64,000 nucleotides of DNA from Cystobasidiopsis lactophilus (Eukaryota > Basidiomycota > Agaricostilbomycetes > Agaricostilbales > Chionosphaeraceae): assembly GCA_001599975.1 (NCBI GenBank), contig BCIO01000001.1, positions 1,364,001 to 1,428,000 of the forward strand, in the 5' to 3' direction. Position 1 is the stretch's first letter. Each line of letters begins with the position of its first letter. A program made the translations under genes and the position numbers. This document shows positions 1 to 12,912 of this stretch, piece by piece. The notes below the pieces were generated by a model. That model saw nothing but the letters and a program-made list of their open reading frames with translations. It did no database searches and was not told where the DNA came from.

Positions 1-3000
1 GTCCCCAATGGTTCAGAAGAGGTCGGACAAATTCAGACCTGGCGCACCTTGGAGATGAAGCTCGCGCCACAGTGGAGCAGGTTGAACGTGTTTCCAAATT
101 GGGCGTAAGCCTTCACCACCGACTTTGGGAGATTGAAAGCTCCACAGACTTCGTCGTACTTTTCCGGCGTAGCGAGAGACCAGAGGCCTTGGAACTCTGC
201 GTTGTGCAGCGAAAGGCAAACCGGCATGACTTCTGGGAGTAGGTAGAGTGGAACATGCGCCGCGTGGTAGTCGTTGATGTGGTAGATGTCGGGCGCGAAG
301 CGGCGGAAGCACTCGCTGCATTGCCAATTACACCGTGTTCTTGCTGGACAAGGAAGAAGAGCACTCACGCGACACACTGGCCAAAGGTTGAGTAGTACAA
401 GCTGCTGGACAAGTCGTCCATGCGAGCGGGATAGGGCTGGGACTTCGTTTGCTTGCGGAAGATTGGATTGTCGAGGATAATGTAGTTGACGTTCTCGACA
501 ACATAAAGCGTGACGTCTACCGGGTAGGTCTCGTTGAAGAGGGTAACCTCGATGGGTTCCATACGCTGGCCTTGAGGGTAAACGACGTCGGCCACACTTG
601 GGACGACCCAGAAGAGGTCGACTGTAAGCGAGACTTAGTAGGGAGTCCGGCTGTCTGCGCATCACCACGTACCATCTTTCATGACCTTTCCCATAAGGCT
701 GTAGCATGGAAGACTTAAGTGGGCAAAGACGACAGGACGGACGCCGGAAGACTTACCTGGACATGACTCCAAGCCCCCCGATCTTGACTTTGACATCTGT
801 TCCGAATATTTCGTACTCCAATGTAGCGATCATGACCTTGCGACGAGAAGTCGCGTCGTACGGCCATGAAGTGCGATAGCTCTTGACTGCGTTCGGGAAC
901 TTCAAGGCCAAGGTGGGCATGTTCTGCCAAAAAGTCTTCCTATACTCATAGAGACCTGGAAAGGTGCTCTGAACAAGGCTCTGCTTTGGTTGTCCGAATC
1001 CAAATATGTTGATCCGGATGCCATAGTAGAGCTTGTGGAAGAAGTAGACCGAAAGCAACGCGGACAACACCGGCTTTGAAGGCCACCGAATCAGCTAGAG
1101 CAAAGCATACGGGCAAGGAGATCGACAAACCACCACCAGGAACAGGACCCAGACAGAGATGCTGATAGCCCAAGACGATTGCGGGATTGTTTTGTAGGTG
1201 AGGTCGCTAGCATTAACAGTGACGTGGTACGACAAATGCTTGCCTTCAATAGGCGGCGGCAAGATGATGTAGTCGAAGACGAGAGTGTTGCTGGTCAATG
1301 CAGTGTCAGCTTTGAAGAGGGCAGGTGTGTCCGGAGCACCCACGGTGGTAGTTTCTGCAATGCTTTGGATTAGGCGAGCGACGTTAGAGCACTCCAGCGA
1401 TAAGACTCACATCAAGCACTCCATCCGACTCCACGTCTCCGTAGAAGAAGTCGCTCTTTGCATCGAAGGGTGTGAGCTGGATGGACGCAGGGAAGGGCGC
1501 CATGATGTCGAAGCGCCAGAGACCACCATCCTTAGCGAAAGACGACTGGACACCCTGATCGAACGCGAACTGGTTGAAATCGCCACGGGCGGCCAAGTTC
1601 GGAAAGATGTCAGCGTCCGTGCCATTGATCGAGACAGTGGCCGTCACAGGTGGTGTGGTGGACGCCGCCATCTCAGACCAGTACTGGAGCTGGACCACCC
1701 AATCCGATGGAAGGCTGGGAGACTTCGCCGTCCACCATTGTCCAGGAATGAAGACCAAAGACTGATAAGGTTGCCAACCACTCCAAGTCTGGCCATGGTC
1801 GGGGGACCATCGGAACGAGTCAGCTCCAATCGCAGTTTGGTTCAAGGTCAAGCCAGCCTCCGCTGCCGCCAAGACGATTGATGGGTTGAAACGGGCGGCA
1901 AGAGGGAAGACGAGCGGGTTGGAAGAAGTGCCCTTGCGAAGCAGGTAATGATCGATGACGCCGCTTCTTGCCGAGAGGTTGCCGTCGAGGACTGCTGCGA
2001 AAGAGGGCACAAGCAAGGTGTGAATGCCGTCTGTGAAGTCCACCAAATTGGCCGTCCACTTTTGAGCGGGGAGGAAGCCACCGTTGAGTGTGGCTTCGCC
2101 GGGCGGACTGTAGGCTCCGCAGACAACGGAATCGGCGTCGATGCGAGCATTGATAGAGGCTTGACTTTCGACTTGGATTGAAGCGGTGACAAATGAGCAG
2201 TCAACTTCTTGGTCGAAAAGGAACGAAATTTCGAGAGTTGTATTGCCAGGCTCCGAAATAATGCGCGCATCGTGTCCGGGGCTGAACTGCACCACTCTTG
2301 GAGGTGGTCGGACAAAGTCTGACACCGGAACCAGGGCTTTGAATCCGTTTGGTCTGCGCGCAAAAGTCAATTTGCAAAAGTGGAGATATTGAGGGCGACG
2401 CACCTCATCGTGACCGAAGCTAAGCAGCCACGGAAGGGTGCGGTGCCATTGTTGTAGTACGGACTGCCACTTTCGGCCAGCTCGTAGACCTCGTACGGCG
2501 GAAAGAGGTTTTGGACCGAGACGCCAGCTTGCCAAGGGGTCGACACCCATAGTTCGCTGCCGCAATCATGGTCGAAAGTCTTGTTCTCGTTGAGGTTGGA
2601 GTAGAGCAGCATTACGCTGGGCACCGTCTCGTTGGCGAAGGCGGTCTGCGTCGTCATAAACGCCCGCTCTGCTGTCCATAGACCCAGCTCGGTTGGGTTG
2701 CCGCTCGAGCCAGGAAGGTACGCGTAGTCTGTCCAGTTGCCGAGTTGAGAAAGCGAAAAGCCGTCTTGGAGAACCGGATACTGGGAGCGCAGCCAGTTCA
2801 TGTGAGAAATGATTTGTCGAGGCCCAGCAGTCGGGTCGAAATGGTCCAACGAGTTCCAATCGTCGTGGCAGCCGTCGAGTACCGAGTCGAATGGCATGTT
2901 AAAGTACTGTTCGCTGCCGAGCTTGTAGCATCCATGGAGCTGCCAGCTGGGGGTGGCTACCATTGGCTGGCGGCCAAAAATGTAGTTCGACGCTTGAGTG

Positions 3001-4818
3001 TCACTCAGCTGTTCTCCGGTCATTAGCTTCGCACACTTCGCAAACTGAGAAGGTTGCGCACCAAGTAGAACTCCTGCTCCTCGCCCCATTGTAGAAGCGG
3101 GATACCGGGCATGAGGAGATGGGTGACGAAAAGCCCGAGCACGTTTTTCTGCGTGCCATTGGTGATTGCGGGCCAGCGGAAGACGTCCTGGTTGGAGGCG
3201 CCATAAAGGTGGCGGGGATCCAATTGGCCAGAGGTCGGCGAGATGAAGTCGTTCGACGTGAGCATCAAGTTCCAAGCGTTGATAAAGTTGGTGTCCACGT
3301 CAAAAGCGATGCCAAGGTCGCCGTCCATGCCAAGGAAGCGGGTCAGCGAGCGATAGATGGAGTAGTGGAAGGCAGCGGAGTCGAAAGCGTTCAAGCCCTG
3401 TGGCCGCAGGAAGAACTCGTCGTCTGATGGGGTCATGTTGAGGGCAAGGCCGATGCTGTCTGGGCGCTGGTCGGGTGTCCGTCCTCGGCCCAGCCAAATT
3501 GAACCCAGGTCGTTGGATCCCGTGATTTCGCCCGTGATCAAGAACTGTTTGAAAGGCACTGCATGAGAAAGCAGCCGCAGAAAAAAGACGGCAGCACTCG
3601 TACATCGGTTTTGCCTCTGGCGAGGGCACATGCGCGAGTGGCTTGAGACCACTGGGCCAAAAAGTCGACCGTCATTTGCAGGCCCTTGTCCACGCGGATG
3701 CCGTCAATGTCGAGCATGTCGATTGCCAAGCAGCCGAATTTGTTCAGCTTTGCCGCGACTTCCGGGTTCCATTCTCGAAGACGATCTTGGACGGATGCGA
3801 ACTTCGAAAGCTGCCTTCGCCAATCGGGGAAAACTCCGAAGGCTCTGTCAAGGCTACGGCTTCAGCGAATGGGAGCGATGGGATAGTGAGGGAATGAACT
3901 GACTCAGTGTCGCCATATTGATCGAATTCAGAGTCGTAACAGCCTTCGAGGAGTCCCAAATCAGACTGTGGCACTCTTCCGCCTGATTCGTTCCAAAAAG
4001 CTGGGTACTGGCAGGTGTTGTTGTAGACATTGTTGAACTGAGGGCAGGAGCTAAGCAAAGCCGGCGCTTCAGCCATGCTCGGAAAGCTCGCTCACCTTGA
4101 AGTCGATGTACTCTGTCATGCCCCACGGCGCATAGTCGGGTTCTTTCCACACGGCCGTGTGCTCGTTGATGGAAAATGGTGTAGACTCCTTCAGGTAGCC
4201 CTCGAACCCAATCATGTCACCAAGCCTGTCCGTTGCCTGAGCTAGTGATTAAAACAAAGGAGACAGTGGGGCCTACGTGGCGAGGGTCATATCGACGACC
4301 AAGAACATGCCCCGGTCATGAACAGCGTCAACAAACGCGCGCCACTCTTCGATGGTGCCGAAGTGAGGGTCGAGGATAGTCTGGTCAAGGCAGCCGTAGG
4401 AGTCCGCCTGCCAAGGCATGTTGACGAACAAGCCGCCAATCAGGTAAATCGCCCGAATGCCCATGCCGTGCCAATAGTCGAGAGTCCTGTTCGTAGTAAG
4501 GCCAATGACGTCCCCTCCATTACGTTGTTGGGTGCTGAGAGGAATCGTTTCGTGCACCGTCCCAAAGAAGTCGTCGTTGTCGGGCTTGCCGTTGGCGAAG
4601 CGGTCGATCATCAACGAGTAGAATGGCAGGCTTCGCCAGCCGGCCGCCGGCGACGGGTTGTAGATGTGACCATCCCAAGATCCGCTGTAATCGACGACGA
4701 GAGCAGAAGGGTCGGGATTCTGGTTGAGGTTGAAAGCGCTCCAGCGTTCATCATATGGCGCTGCGAAAATCGAAGTCGCCAGGTAGCCGGCCAAAGCCAA
4801 CAATACACCCTGCCTCAT
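1..4818 (-). CDS. AGS1: alpha-1,3-glucan synthase, 5' and central part (3' end beyond left edge)
   Basis: Plasma-membrane enzyme that makes cell-wall alpha-1,3-glucan. The N-terminus begins MRQGVLLALAGYLATSIFAA, a signal peptide, at the ATG at 4818. Then comes a GH13 amylase-like region: SLMIDRFANG, DIDGIRVDKG with the nucleophile Asp near 3700, ITGEITG with the acid Glu near 3540, and LYGASNQDVFRWPA near 3190. A beta-rich linker follows, and after about 1070 the cytoplasmic GT5 synthase begins with KVMIATLEYEI and VKIGGLGVMS, later DIYHINDYHAAHVP and SLHNAEFQGLW near 200-280. The model needs many short introns (for example near 4270, 3540-3630, 3050, 1390 and 360). The rest of the synthase and the multi-pass C-terminal region lie outside the window. 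The order amylase-synthase is diagnostic of the fungal Ags/Mok family. It is divergent from ALG14 across a long intergenic region. Confidence 0.93.
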
Positions 4819-6344
4819 ACCTCAAAGAAGCCTTGGGATTGAAGACCTGGAAAGGTGCCGCTGCTGCTTGCGAGTGGACGTCTGCTATCGTTGACTGGTG
4901 GAGCGACAAAGGTGCACAGAAACCTCTGCCCCAATGGCCAAGATTTTCGGCCCTCTCGGCCTGTCTGAGCCACAGCAGCCAGAGACATGAGGTTAGCCGT
5001 CATGGGAGGTGGACTAGTGAGATCGGTAGATCCGCGCCGCAGGCTCAGTAAAAATCAAGCTTTGTCTTCCTTCTCGTCACCAAACACAGCTCTCCCATGG
5101 AAGGGACGATCCGAGACCAACGACTCCAAGGACAAAATGATGTAATGGCAGTGATTGGAATCAATAGGCCGAGAATCCGGGCCATCCGATCTAGCATGAT
5201 GGCCGACAGGCAGTGGCGAGAGGATCCCCAAGATTGGCCTCTGCGCGCGTAAAACGCTTGCAAAAAGTGGGCGTGGCTTAAGCGACAGTCTTCACGGAGG
5301 TCTCGCCGACATCTCGAAGCCATCCCATCAGTGCTATTGCAAGCAAGCGCGGTCGTCCGCTCAAAAGAAGTTGTCCTCTCTCCTGCTGCACACTGACTGT
5401 TCAGCAAGCGGTATACTGCCATCTTGATGCATTATCCTGCCACCACTGCGCACCCAATAACAATAATATGGGAGGAGCGGAATTGTGAGCCGGCCGTTTG
5501 GGCCACGCCACTCCAAAAATTTCAACACTCAGTCCGGGGTCGAGACACTCACCACGCTATAAAAATACTGGCCTGACGTCGGACTCTTGGAAAAGACCAC
5601 TAGCTGCGGATTCTGACTGTACACCTGCCCCAAATTGCCGCTTTCTTTGTGGCCTTCAATAATTAATCATGTCGGGGGTCGCTGCAATTTTGCCGCCCTT
5701 GAGCGACACCTGCCCTCGGCGCCTCCTGCTGCCTACGAATGCTGCTGGCGACCCTGATCTCTTAAAACTCCTATCTGGTGCTTCAACGTGGCGTAGAATG
5801 CCGCCTAGAAGGAGAGACAGCCGGCCGCCGACTCCGGGCCAGTGGGCCATGATTTCACATGCCTCGAACGATGCCCACGTTGACATCCTTGGGATTCGCT
5901 TTGTCCCTTGGCGTCGATCGCTCATTTCACGGCTGCCTCTTCGCACAAGCTTTTGTTCTTATCGCTGAAGTGACCACGCAGTCGAGGCGATCAGGGTCTC
6001 ACTGTCGGATTTCACTTGGCGATCAGACAAGCTCGAGAGATCGGAGGATGGCATCCATTGGGGTTGCTGTGGCAGCTGAGGCGGTGGATGATCCTGGGCC
6101 CAAATCGCCACAATGGCGATAAGAGCTTGTCTTGGACTTTGCTATCTCGGACCCCGAACTACCCTCGAATCTTGCTATAAATGTTCAGTCTATAGAGCAA
6201 TGCATACATACGTCCTATCGACTCCATAGTGTCAATCCAGGAGCCCATCACCTGCAAGCAAAGCTGAAACGGAGGCCGCCCAGCGAATTCGCCACCTCTT
6301 GAGCTGAGCCAACCGACACGGATTGCCAAGCATGCGCCTATAGG
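4819..6344. other. 1.5-kb divergent intergenic region between AGS1 and ALG14
   Basis: No recognisable gene. The longest open frames (5045-5422 minus, 5669-5968 plus) are about 100 codons, have no family signature and no convincing splice pattern. A TATA-like ctataaaaata lies near 5557 on the plus strand, about 110 bp before the ATG of the 5669-5968 frame, so an unknown short transcript cannot be excluded. More simply the region holds the AGS1 promoter and leader and the ALG14 promoter. It is the longest apparently gene-free stretch in the window. Confidence 0.5.
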
Positions 6345-7201
6345 ATGAACCTCCTCGTTCTAGGTCCTGTGGCCTTGACTCTGATCGTTGCACGCATCGT
6401 GTGGGTCACTCGACGAACGCACGCCAGCGTGGGGCGAGCGAAGATCTGCAAGGATTCGGGTCATTTGCTGGTCTTTCTGGGCTCTGGTCAGCCCTTTTGG
6501 CCGCTTGTGCCGGATTTCAAAGTGCTAAATTAGTAGCCCTGAAGGCGGACACACGGCCGAGATGGTGCGCCTATTGGTGCAGCTCGACTTTGGGCGCTAC
6601 TCGCCACGAACCTATTTGGTCTCCTCTGGCGACTCGTTTTCTGCCTCGAAAGCTTACGAACTCGAGTCTTATAAATCTCAAACCTCGGCTACGGTGAGCG
6701 ACCTCTTTGAACGGGTTCTGGGGATCGCACGGGCTCAATGCTCAGTTTACCAGTCCCGAGTTCTGCATGTACCGAGGGCTCGACGGGTCCACCAAAGCTT
6801 CCTTACAGCTCCTTTTACCACCGTATATAGTTTGGCCTGGTGCTTGTGGCACGTCTGCTTGCAGCCTTTCTGGTCAAAGGCAGGCCACGCCGACTTGATC
6901 CTGCTCAATGGGCCCGGGACGTGTGTTCCGATAGCCTACAGCGCCTTCCTTCTTAAGGTTGGTCGTTTGTCCGAGGGTATGACCGTGGGCAAGACCTGAT
7001 GCGAAGGAGGCACGCCAGATCTTGGGCTTGAAGGCGCCGCAAATCGTCTACGTGGAGAGCTTTGCGCGGGTGTCGTCCCTGAGCCTGTCCGGCAAGCTCG
7101 TGCGGCCCATTTCGGACGCCTTTTTGGTGCAGTGGGAGCAGGGGAACAAGGAGGAGAAGTGGTTCTTGGCCAAGAAACAATACCTCGGCTGGCTCTTCTA
7201 A
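6345..7201 (+). CDS. ALG14: Alg14, membrane anchor subunit of the UDP-GlcNAc transferase
   Basis: Alg14 recruits Alg13 to the ER face and together they add the second GlcNAc to dolichol-PP-GlcNAc in N-glycan synthesis. Four exons by eye: 6345-6486, 6545-6693, 6754-6957, 7019-7201, giving 225 residues, which is normal for the family. Residues 1-20 are a hydrophobic membrane anchor. The first splice restores LGSGGHTAEM, the glycosyltransferase-28-like glycine loop. Later come LLNGPGTCVPIA and, after the last splice, VESFARVSSLSLSGKL and a C-terminal YLGWLF, all typical of Alg14. All three introns are 58-61 nt with GT...AG ends, and none of the single-frame open stretches alone would reveal the gene. 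It reads in the same direction as ADO1 downstream. Confidence 0.93.
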
Positions 7202-7661
7202 GAACTCGGGTTCCGACCTCCTTTGGCCGGCCATGCGACGCAGGTGTGTTCTATCACTCTTCGACTTGATCGAATGTCGCTGCCGCCATTCGTCAAGGGA
7301 GGGACAGGGCAGCGCCAATGCTGCAGTCAACCTTCGCCACGGCGCATGAATGGGTCCGATGCAACAGTAACCGACTCCTCTCTTTCGCTTTACTGCTTTC
7401 TCTGACACACCACGTACAGTCTACCCACTCCCTGTGCGCCGGCCAAGTGCGCGAATATCGCCAGCTAGATGATTGGCTTGGGCGGGCCGACTTGGCCCCA
7501 ATGTGTGCTAGCCAACATGCCTCTGTTTTGGGAGAGGCAGTCTTGTAGCATCATTTCGAACACTTCGAGAGTGTGCTACCATCTGAGAGCGAACTGCAAA
7601 GGCCGGCCTTCTCGCTGTTCACAAAGTGTCCCTTTGCGCCTCATCAGCCGAGCTTCTCAAA
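7202..7661. other. intergenic region ALG14-ADO1
   Basis: 460 bp with short overlapping open frames only and no family signal. It presumably carries the ALG14 terminator and the ADO1 promoter and leader. I see no repeat or RNA gene in it. Confidence 0.5.
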
Positions 7662-9134
7662 ATGGCGCCCTCTCTATTCGTGATGGGCAACCCGTGAGCG
7701 ACCCTGGCATGCAGGACCCATTCAGACGGCCAGCTGAGACGCGCTGGTGCCCAATTGCAGCCTGCTGGACATGCAGGTCACGGATGGCCAGGCCGTGCTG
7801 GACAAGTACAACCTCAAGGCCAACGACGCCATCCTCGTCGAAGGCGAGCAAGAGACCATCTACGACCACATCAGGGAGAAGTACTCCATCACCTACGTCG
7901 CGTGCGTCCAGCCAACTGCCTGCCTCCTTGGCGCATCGAACGTGTTTCTCAAATTTTTGTGTGGGCAGCGGAGGTGCCGCCCAGAACGCTGCTAGGGCTG
8001 CCCAGGTTCGTCCCAGACGCTCTCTTTGATGGCCTCGGTAAGACCAGATCTGAGTCCATGGCGAACAGTACTGCTCGCCGCCGAACACGGCCGTCTATGT
8101 TGGCTGCGTGGGCAGCGACGACTTGGCCAAGCAGCTCCTCGCTGCCAACGACAAGGAAGGCCTCCAGACCCTCTACCAGGTCCTACCAGCTGGCTCGGAG
8201 CCCACTGGCGCCTGCGCCGTCATCATCACCGGCCACAACAGGTTCGTGCTCCGTCGCTCTTCTAGCCCCAAACCTTGAGGCCGACCCGCAACTCTCTTTC
8301 GTTCGCAAAAAGGTCTCTCGCCACCAAGCTGGCCGCTGCTGAAAAGTTCTCGCCCTCGCACTTGGACGAGCCCGCCGTCAAGGCCCTCATCGAAGGCGCT
8401 TCCTTCTTCTACATGGAGGGCTTCTTCCTCACCCACGGCCTCGAAAGCGCTTTGAAGCTGGCCAAATACGCCTCTGAGAACAACAAGGTACGTCTGATCT
8501 GTCGACTTTCCTATGATGACAACATCTTGACTTTCGACCGCGACACGCAGACTTTCGCCATCAACCTCTCCGCTCCTTTCATCGCCCAGTTCTTCTCCGC
8601 CCAGCTTGACGAGCTCTTGCCATATGTCGACGTCGTTTTCGGCAACGAGTCTGAAGCAGAAGCTTACGCTGCTGCCCACAGCTGGGAGGTGAGCTTCCCA
8701 CCACCGGTCATATCCCGGGCAGCGTCCGATTCAATGCCCCTTCAGACCTCCTCAGTGGAGAGCATCCCTGCCAAGATTGCAGCCCTGCCCAAAAAGAACG
8801 CCAGCCGGCCCCGCACCGTGGTCATCACCCAGGGCGCCTCCGCCACTATCCTGGCCTCCGCCTCGTCAGACAAGACCCAGACCTTCCCCGTCACCCCTCT
8901 GTCTGAGGATAAGATCGTGGACACCAACGGCGCCGGTGACGCCTTCGCTGGTGCCTTCATGGCCGCCTTGATCGCCGGCCGCAGCCTCGACCAAGCGGTG
9001 GAAGCCGGCCACAAGCTCGGCGCTGCTTCCGTCGGCCAGAGTCAGTCTTTCTCCTCCTCTCCTATGAGACGTTCCTTCTGAGGCTATCTCCAGTCGGCCC
9101 CACCTTCCCGTTCCCCAAACAGCAGATTCTTTAA
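7662..9134 (+). CDS. ADO1: adenosine kinase
   Basis: Phosphorylates adenosine to AMP with ATP; in fungi this clears adenosine from the methyl cycle. Eight exons by eye: 7662-7693, 7761-7901, 7969-8005, 8069-8241, 8313-8487, 8551-8688, 8746-9040 and 9094-9134, giving 343 residues, the normal adenosine kinase length. PfkB/ribokinase signatures: MGNPLLDMQV at the start, GGAAQNAARAAQ after the second splice (substrate loop), YMEGFFLT, VFGNESEAEAYA, and the ATP/anion-hole motif VDTNGAGDAFAGAF with catalytic Asp. It ends FPFPKQQIL, matching the usual adenosine kinase C-terminus. The ATG at 7662 is preceded by caaa. Confidence 0.95.
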
Positions 9135-9446
9135 AAGAAAGGGCCTTAAGGAAAGAACCAAAAGCCGGGTTTTTGCGATATGGACGTATCAGATTCCCTT
9201 GCATCGATAGAGACTGATATCCTCACACAATCACTCTTCTCAATCGCATGCAAAAAAGGGGCATTACAAGCAAAGGATGACTGCCACATGCACGAAAGCT
9301 CGCGAGAGAATTTATAAAGTGTCTGTTCCTTCGGCTTCGTTCTACCGATGCTGTTCACATGAAGAAGGAGGCATCGCGGCCAGTGGCGAGGCCGGTACCT
9401 GTTGGTGCAGAACGCCTTTAGGCGCCGCACCTTTGGGGACAAACAT

Positions 9447-12382
9447 TCATGGCATAAACGCACCAGGCAAGAGCAAGGAGTCCCAGAAGGGCTCGTTCAG
9501 ATCCGACACCATCACTCCACCCCCGTTGCCAAACCATTGCGAAGGCAAAGCGTAGTCGCCGCCCGTCATGGGGAACCCGTGTGGCATCATCAGAACCTCC
9601 GCTGGGACGGCCATGCTTGGGGCCATCTCGACGGTAGGCGACACAGCAGGAGTGATGCTGCGGGCAGGGGTGTTGACTTGGCTTCGAATGTGAGAAGCCT
9701 GCGCGTTGGTGAGTGACAAGATGAATTTGGCCCATTGCGAGGAGACATGGTTCTTGATGGGGCTGATATGCTCCAAGACATCCGACAAGGTGTAAAGTAG
9801 CTCCAAGATGTACGCCTGGTGGTTGTGGAGGTGGGAGAGTTGAGGGCGACAGAAGCGAAGGAGGGAAACGGCCGCGTAGGAAATGCAAACGAAAGTAGCG
9901 TCCGGCTTTGAGATGACTGTCAGTACATTCTAACTCAGACGAAGAGAAGGGACCCAGGCTCACAGCATATTTCAACCAGCCACCTCGTCTGCGAGAACAT
10001 CAGCCCCTAGGACCTAGCTTCTCGAGCGAGAGCACCCACGCGTATTCGTCCCTTGCAATTCGAACACAAGACGAAGCAGCCGTGTAACATATGTTGAAAA
10101 AGCGGGGCGTCTCGCCAGGCGCTCGGGTGAGGGACGCATGCAAGCCAAAGGAGCAGCTGCGTCAAATTATGTGGCGTCAAACACAGTCATCTTCCTCCTG
10201 GCCGCCCGCTCAGTACTTACACGACAAGAATGGAGTAATGATACTTGAATGTTTGACCCATGCGCTGCAGCTGGAGGTTCTTGCGGTCGGCCGAGGTGAC
10301 CACGTCCTTGGCGCGCTCCGTGTTCATCTCGGTGCAGACGGCGCGCCAGGTCATCATTTGATCTTCAAATTGACGACAGATCATCGCAAAGTCGCCGTTA
10401 GCGCCAGTCAGCTCGTAATTCTCCTTGTCGCGCTGCAATCTGCAAGAGCGGGGTGAGCGACATCGTTTTTAGCGACGGAGAGGCGCCCACATTGCCATTG
10501 CCCTTTGCACAACGAGTTCCATGGCTGCAATGTAGCTGGGTGGGCGGTCATTCTGGACCTTGGTCGAATCCAAGTACCTATCGGCGCGCTGGATGATGCA
10601 ATCTTCGGGCAACGTTCGCGGTTTGCCCAGCTGTTGCGACAGTCGTGCGTCCCTTATGAAAGAATACTTTTTGACTTCATGAGACGACGATGTACGGGCA
10701 AATAAGAGAGAAGACGCACCACCCAAGTGCGGACCTGGTTTTTCTGGTCGTCGGTCTGGTCGTCTGCCAATGGCATGTGTTGCGACGGCAATCGATCCAG
10801 CCCAATCTCCTGAAGGATGGCTTTGGCTATGCCCCAGATGATCCAAGTCACGTCCTCCTGGCGTTCTTCCGGGGGCAGCGTTGTGTAGTTGGTGCTGATC
10901 AGCAAGGCCTGTCGTGCCGGTGAGCACCTGAGGACATCTAGAGCATGCGACTCACTTGAAATATCTCAATGGAGCGCCATCCTCTGCTTGGGATCTCGAA
11001 ACAAAGCCGTCTCGCGACCCGGTTCAAGCGAGTCGCGATATCCTGGTGGTTCTCGTGGAAGGTAGCCGCCACCGAACAGACTGTGGCGACACTATAGCTC
11101 AGACCACTAGCTCTCACATCACTCAGAGACAGAAGGTCATCACTCACTGACGGTGAAGAGAATGGGCGAGATTTGGCTGAGCTTCTCAGGCGTGTGAAAT
11201 TTGGGATTGAGCACTGCGAACAAAGCTGCCTTTGTAGGTTAGGCTTTTTGCGCTAACAGAAAAAGGCTGGAAGGTATTGGAGAAACTGACGGTGCATGTG
11301 TTCAAAGTAAAAGTGGAACAACTCCTTGCACGTCTCCCACGGCACGAACTGCAGGATCTCGGGCGTATCGAGGGGTTGCTGGGTGCGCCTGATCATGAGC
11401 TGATTGGGTCGGTGGCGGAAGAAGGCGGCCTCAGGAGCAGTGTCAATCGAGGCGCCGACGGTCGAGAGGGGTGGGAGCTTGCGGGTTTCCTCGTTGTGCT
11501 TGACCGTCTCGGCCTCGAGGATGCTGTGGGGTGCCAGCTCGTCGGAGTTCTTCTGGAGGTAGGGAGAGGGTAAGAGGTTCGGGGACCCATCGCCGCTTCG
11601 GCTGGAGCCCGCATCAGCCGGCGAGGGGGACATGGGGTGGTCGAAGGAGCTGGCGGTCAAGAGGGTCGTTCCAGAAGCGCTGGAAGCAGAGTCGGGGCGG
11701 CGTTGGGGTACGAAGGACAGGGCTGCGGGTTGCCGGGGAGCAATGCTAACAGGGAAGTAGCCGGCCGCTGCAGGCTCAGCGAGGGGCGCCTGGTCGCGCA
11801 AGTAGGCGGGCTCAGTCAGGGCCGTCAGACTTGGGTCGATGGGAATGGGAGGATGCTGCATGGGGAGAAGAGGGCCACCGTAAGGGACCGACGAGCCGCT
11901 GGCGGACGAGGGCGAGCCGAGTTCTGGTGGCGAATCGATGCTGTCGTCGTCGTGTTCCTTTTTGGGCCTCTTGCCAGACCGTCTGGACTCTTCAAAGACG
12001 CATTCCTGTCTGGTGAGCAGGCACCTCTCGCATCTAAATTCAAAAGTGGCACGAGCGTCAACGCTTGAAACATGGGGTTTGTGGCCAACTTACGGCGGGT
12101 TGAGGGATCCCCTGCACTTTGACTTCATCTTCCTGCAGACCTGCGGCAGACGGAGCGACGGTTCTCAGCAAAAGCGTCGGCGGTGCCTCTCCGCTTTCAA
12201 ACGTTCCTCACCAAGCATGCTGCCGACCCTCGCTTGAGCTTCACACGACCAGATTGGTTGTACTCGGTAGGCTGGGCCAAGTGATTGCTATAGACGGTCA
12301 CTTTCCTCTCCATGTTTGCAGGTGGACGTGTGGAGACAAGAGGCGTAACCTCCTCGTAGTCGGATCTCGGTTTGGAGCGCAC
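9447..12382 (-). CDS. Zn2Cys6 fungal transcription factor with fungal_trans middle domain
   Basis: Probable sequence-specific nuclear regulator. Exon 1 (12212-12382) ends in SAACL. The splice to 12140 gives ACLVCRKMKSKC, and the next splice gives PCERCLLTRQECVF, so the full cluster reads C-X2-C-X6-C-X7-C-X2-C-X6-C. A basic stretch (KRPKKE) and a Pro/Ser-rich linker follow. Exon 11253-11861 carries the start of the fungal_trans domain (LFHFYFEHMHRQFLQYLP), continued by LFAVLNPKFHTPEKL, EIPSRGWRSIEIFQ and WIIWGIAKAILQEIGLDRLP (to about 10800). The C-terminus (FWDSLLLPGAFMP) ends at 9447. The start could be 12382 or the second in-frame Met at 12313. It resembles PriB-like regulators, but targets cannot be read from the sequence. 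Several internal introns are only approximate. Confidence 0.85.
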
Positions 12383-12454
12383 GGATAGCGATGCCGTACA
12401 AAGCCACGAAAGACAAGAAGGTGGCCAGCGTCCCTTGCAAGGGTAGTGCTCTCC

Positions 12455-12912
12455 TCAATCGTCCACCTCCAATCCCAGCTCTTCGAAGACTGTCGCGACA
12501 GGAACGCTTTTCGTGGCGGCCACTTTGCCGATGAGGTCGAGACCGCCGTCCTGTGCAGGGCAAAGCGTCAACGGACGAATCGGGGGCCAAATCAGAATGT
12601 GTCCTTACACGTATGTCGTTGTATTGATGCAGCCTAAAGAACGCGCACAATGGATCTTCTTAGGCTCGGTTTCAAGGGCGGAAGGGAAGGCGCCAAGGCT
12701 CACAGCTTGATATGCTCGGAAGTCAAGGACTCCGCCATTTCAATGGTCCTATCATGTTCACAAAGAGGTCAGGCCTGGGACGCTACCAAGATTTGCACAG
12801 CGAGCGCGGGAGAAACGTACAGATCCGGATTTTGAGCCTGAAGCGTTGCCAGCTCCTGCTCGAGCTCCGCCTTGCGGGCCCTGAGTTTGGTCAAAGTCGC
12901 TTCAGAAGCCAT
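12455..12912 (-). CDS. SWI5: Swi5/Sae3 recombination mediator
   Basis: Small coiled-coil protein that with Sfr1/Mei5 loads and stabilises Rad51/Dmc1 filaments. It is hidden because no exon exceeds 100 bp: exons 12821-12912, 12704-12748, 12609-12633 (25 nt) and 12455-12550. Splicing gives an uninterrupted 85-residue protein, the length I recall for the fission yeast protein. The N-terminus is helical (KAELEQELATLQAQNPD), followed by SEHIKLLHQYNDIRDGG and LIGKVAATKSVPVATVFEEL ending GLEVDD. The HI.LLH.YND.RD.G..LIG...A pattern is the Swi5/Sae3 signature. All three introns have GT...AG ends, and phases join exactly. It lies 72 bp upstream of the transcription factor start on the same strand. Confidence 0.88.
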
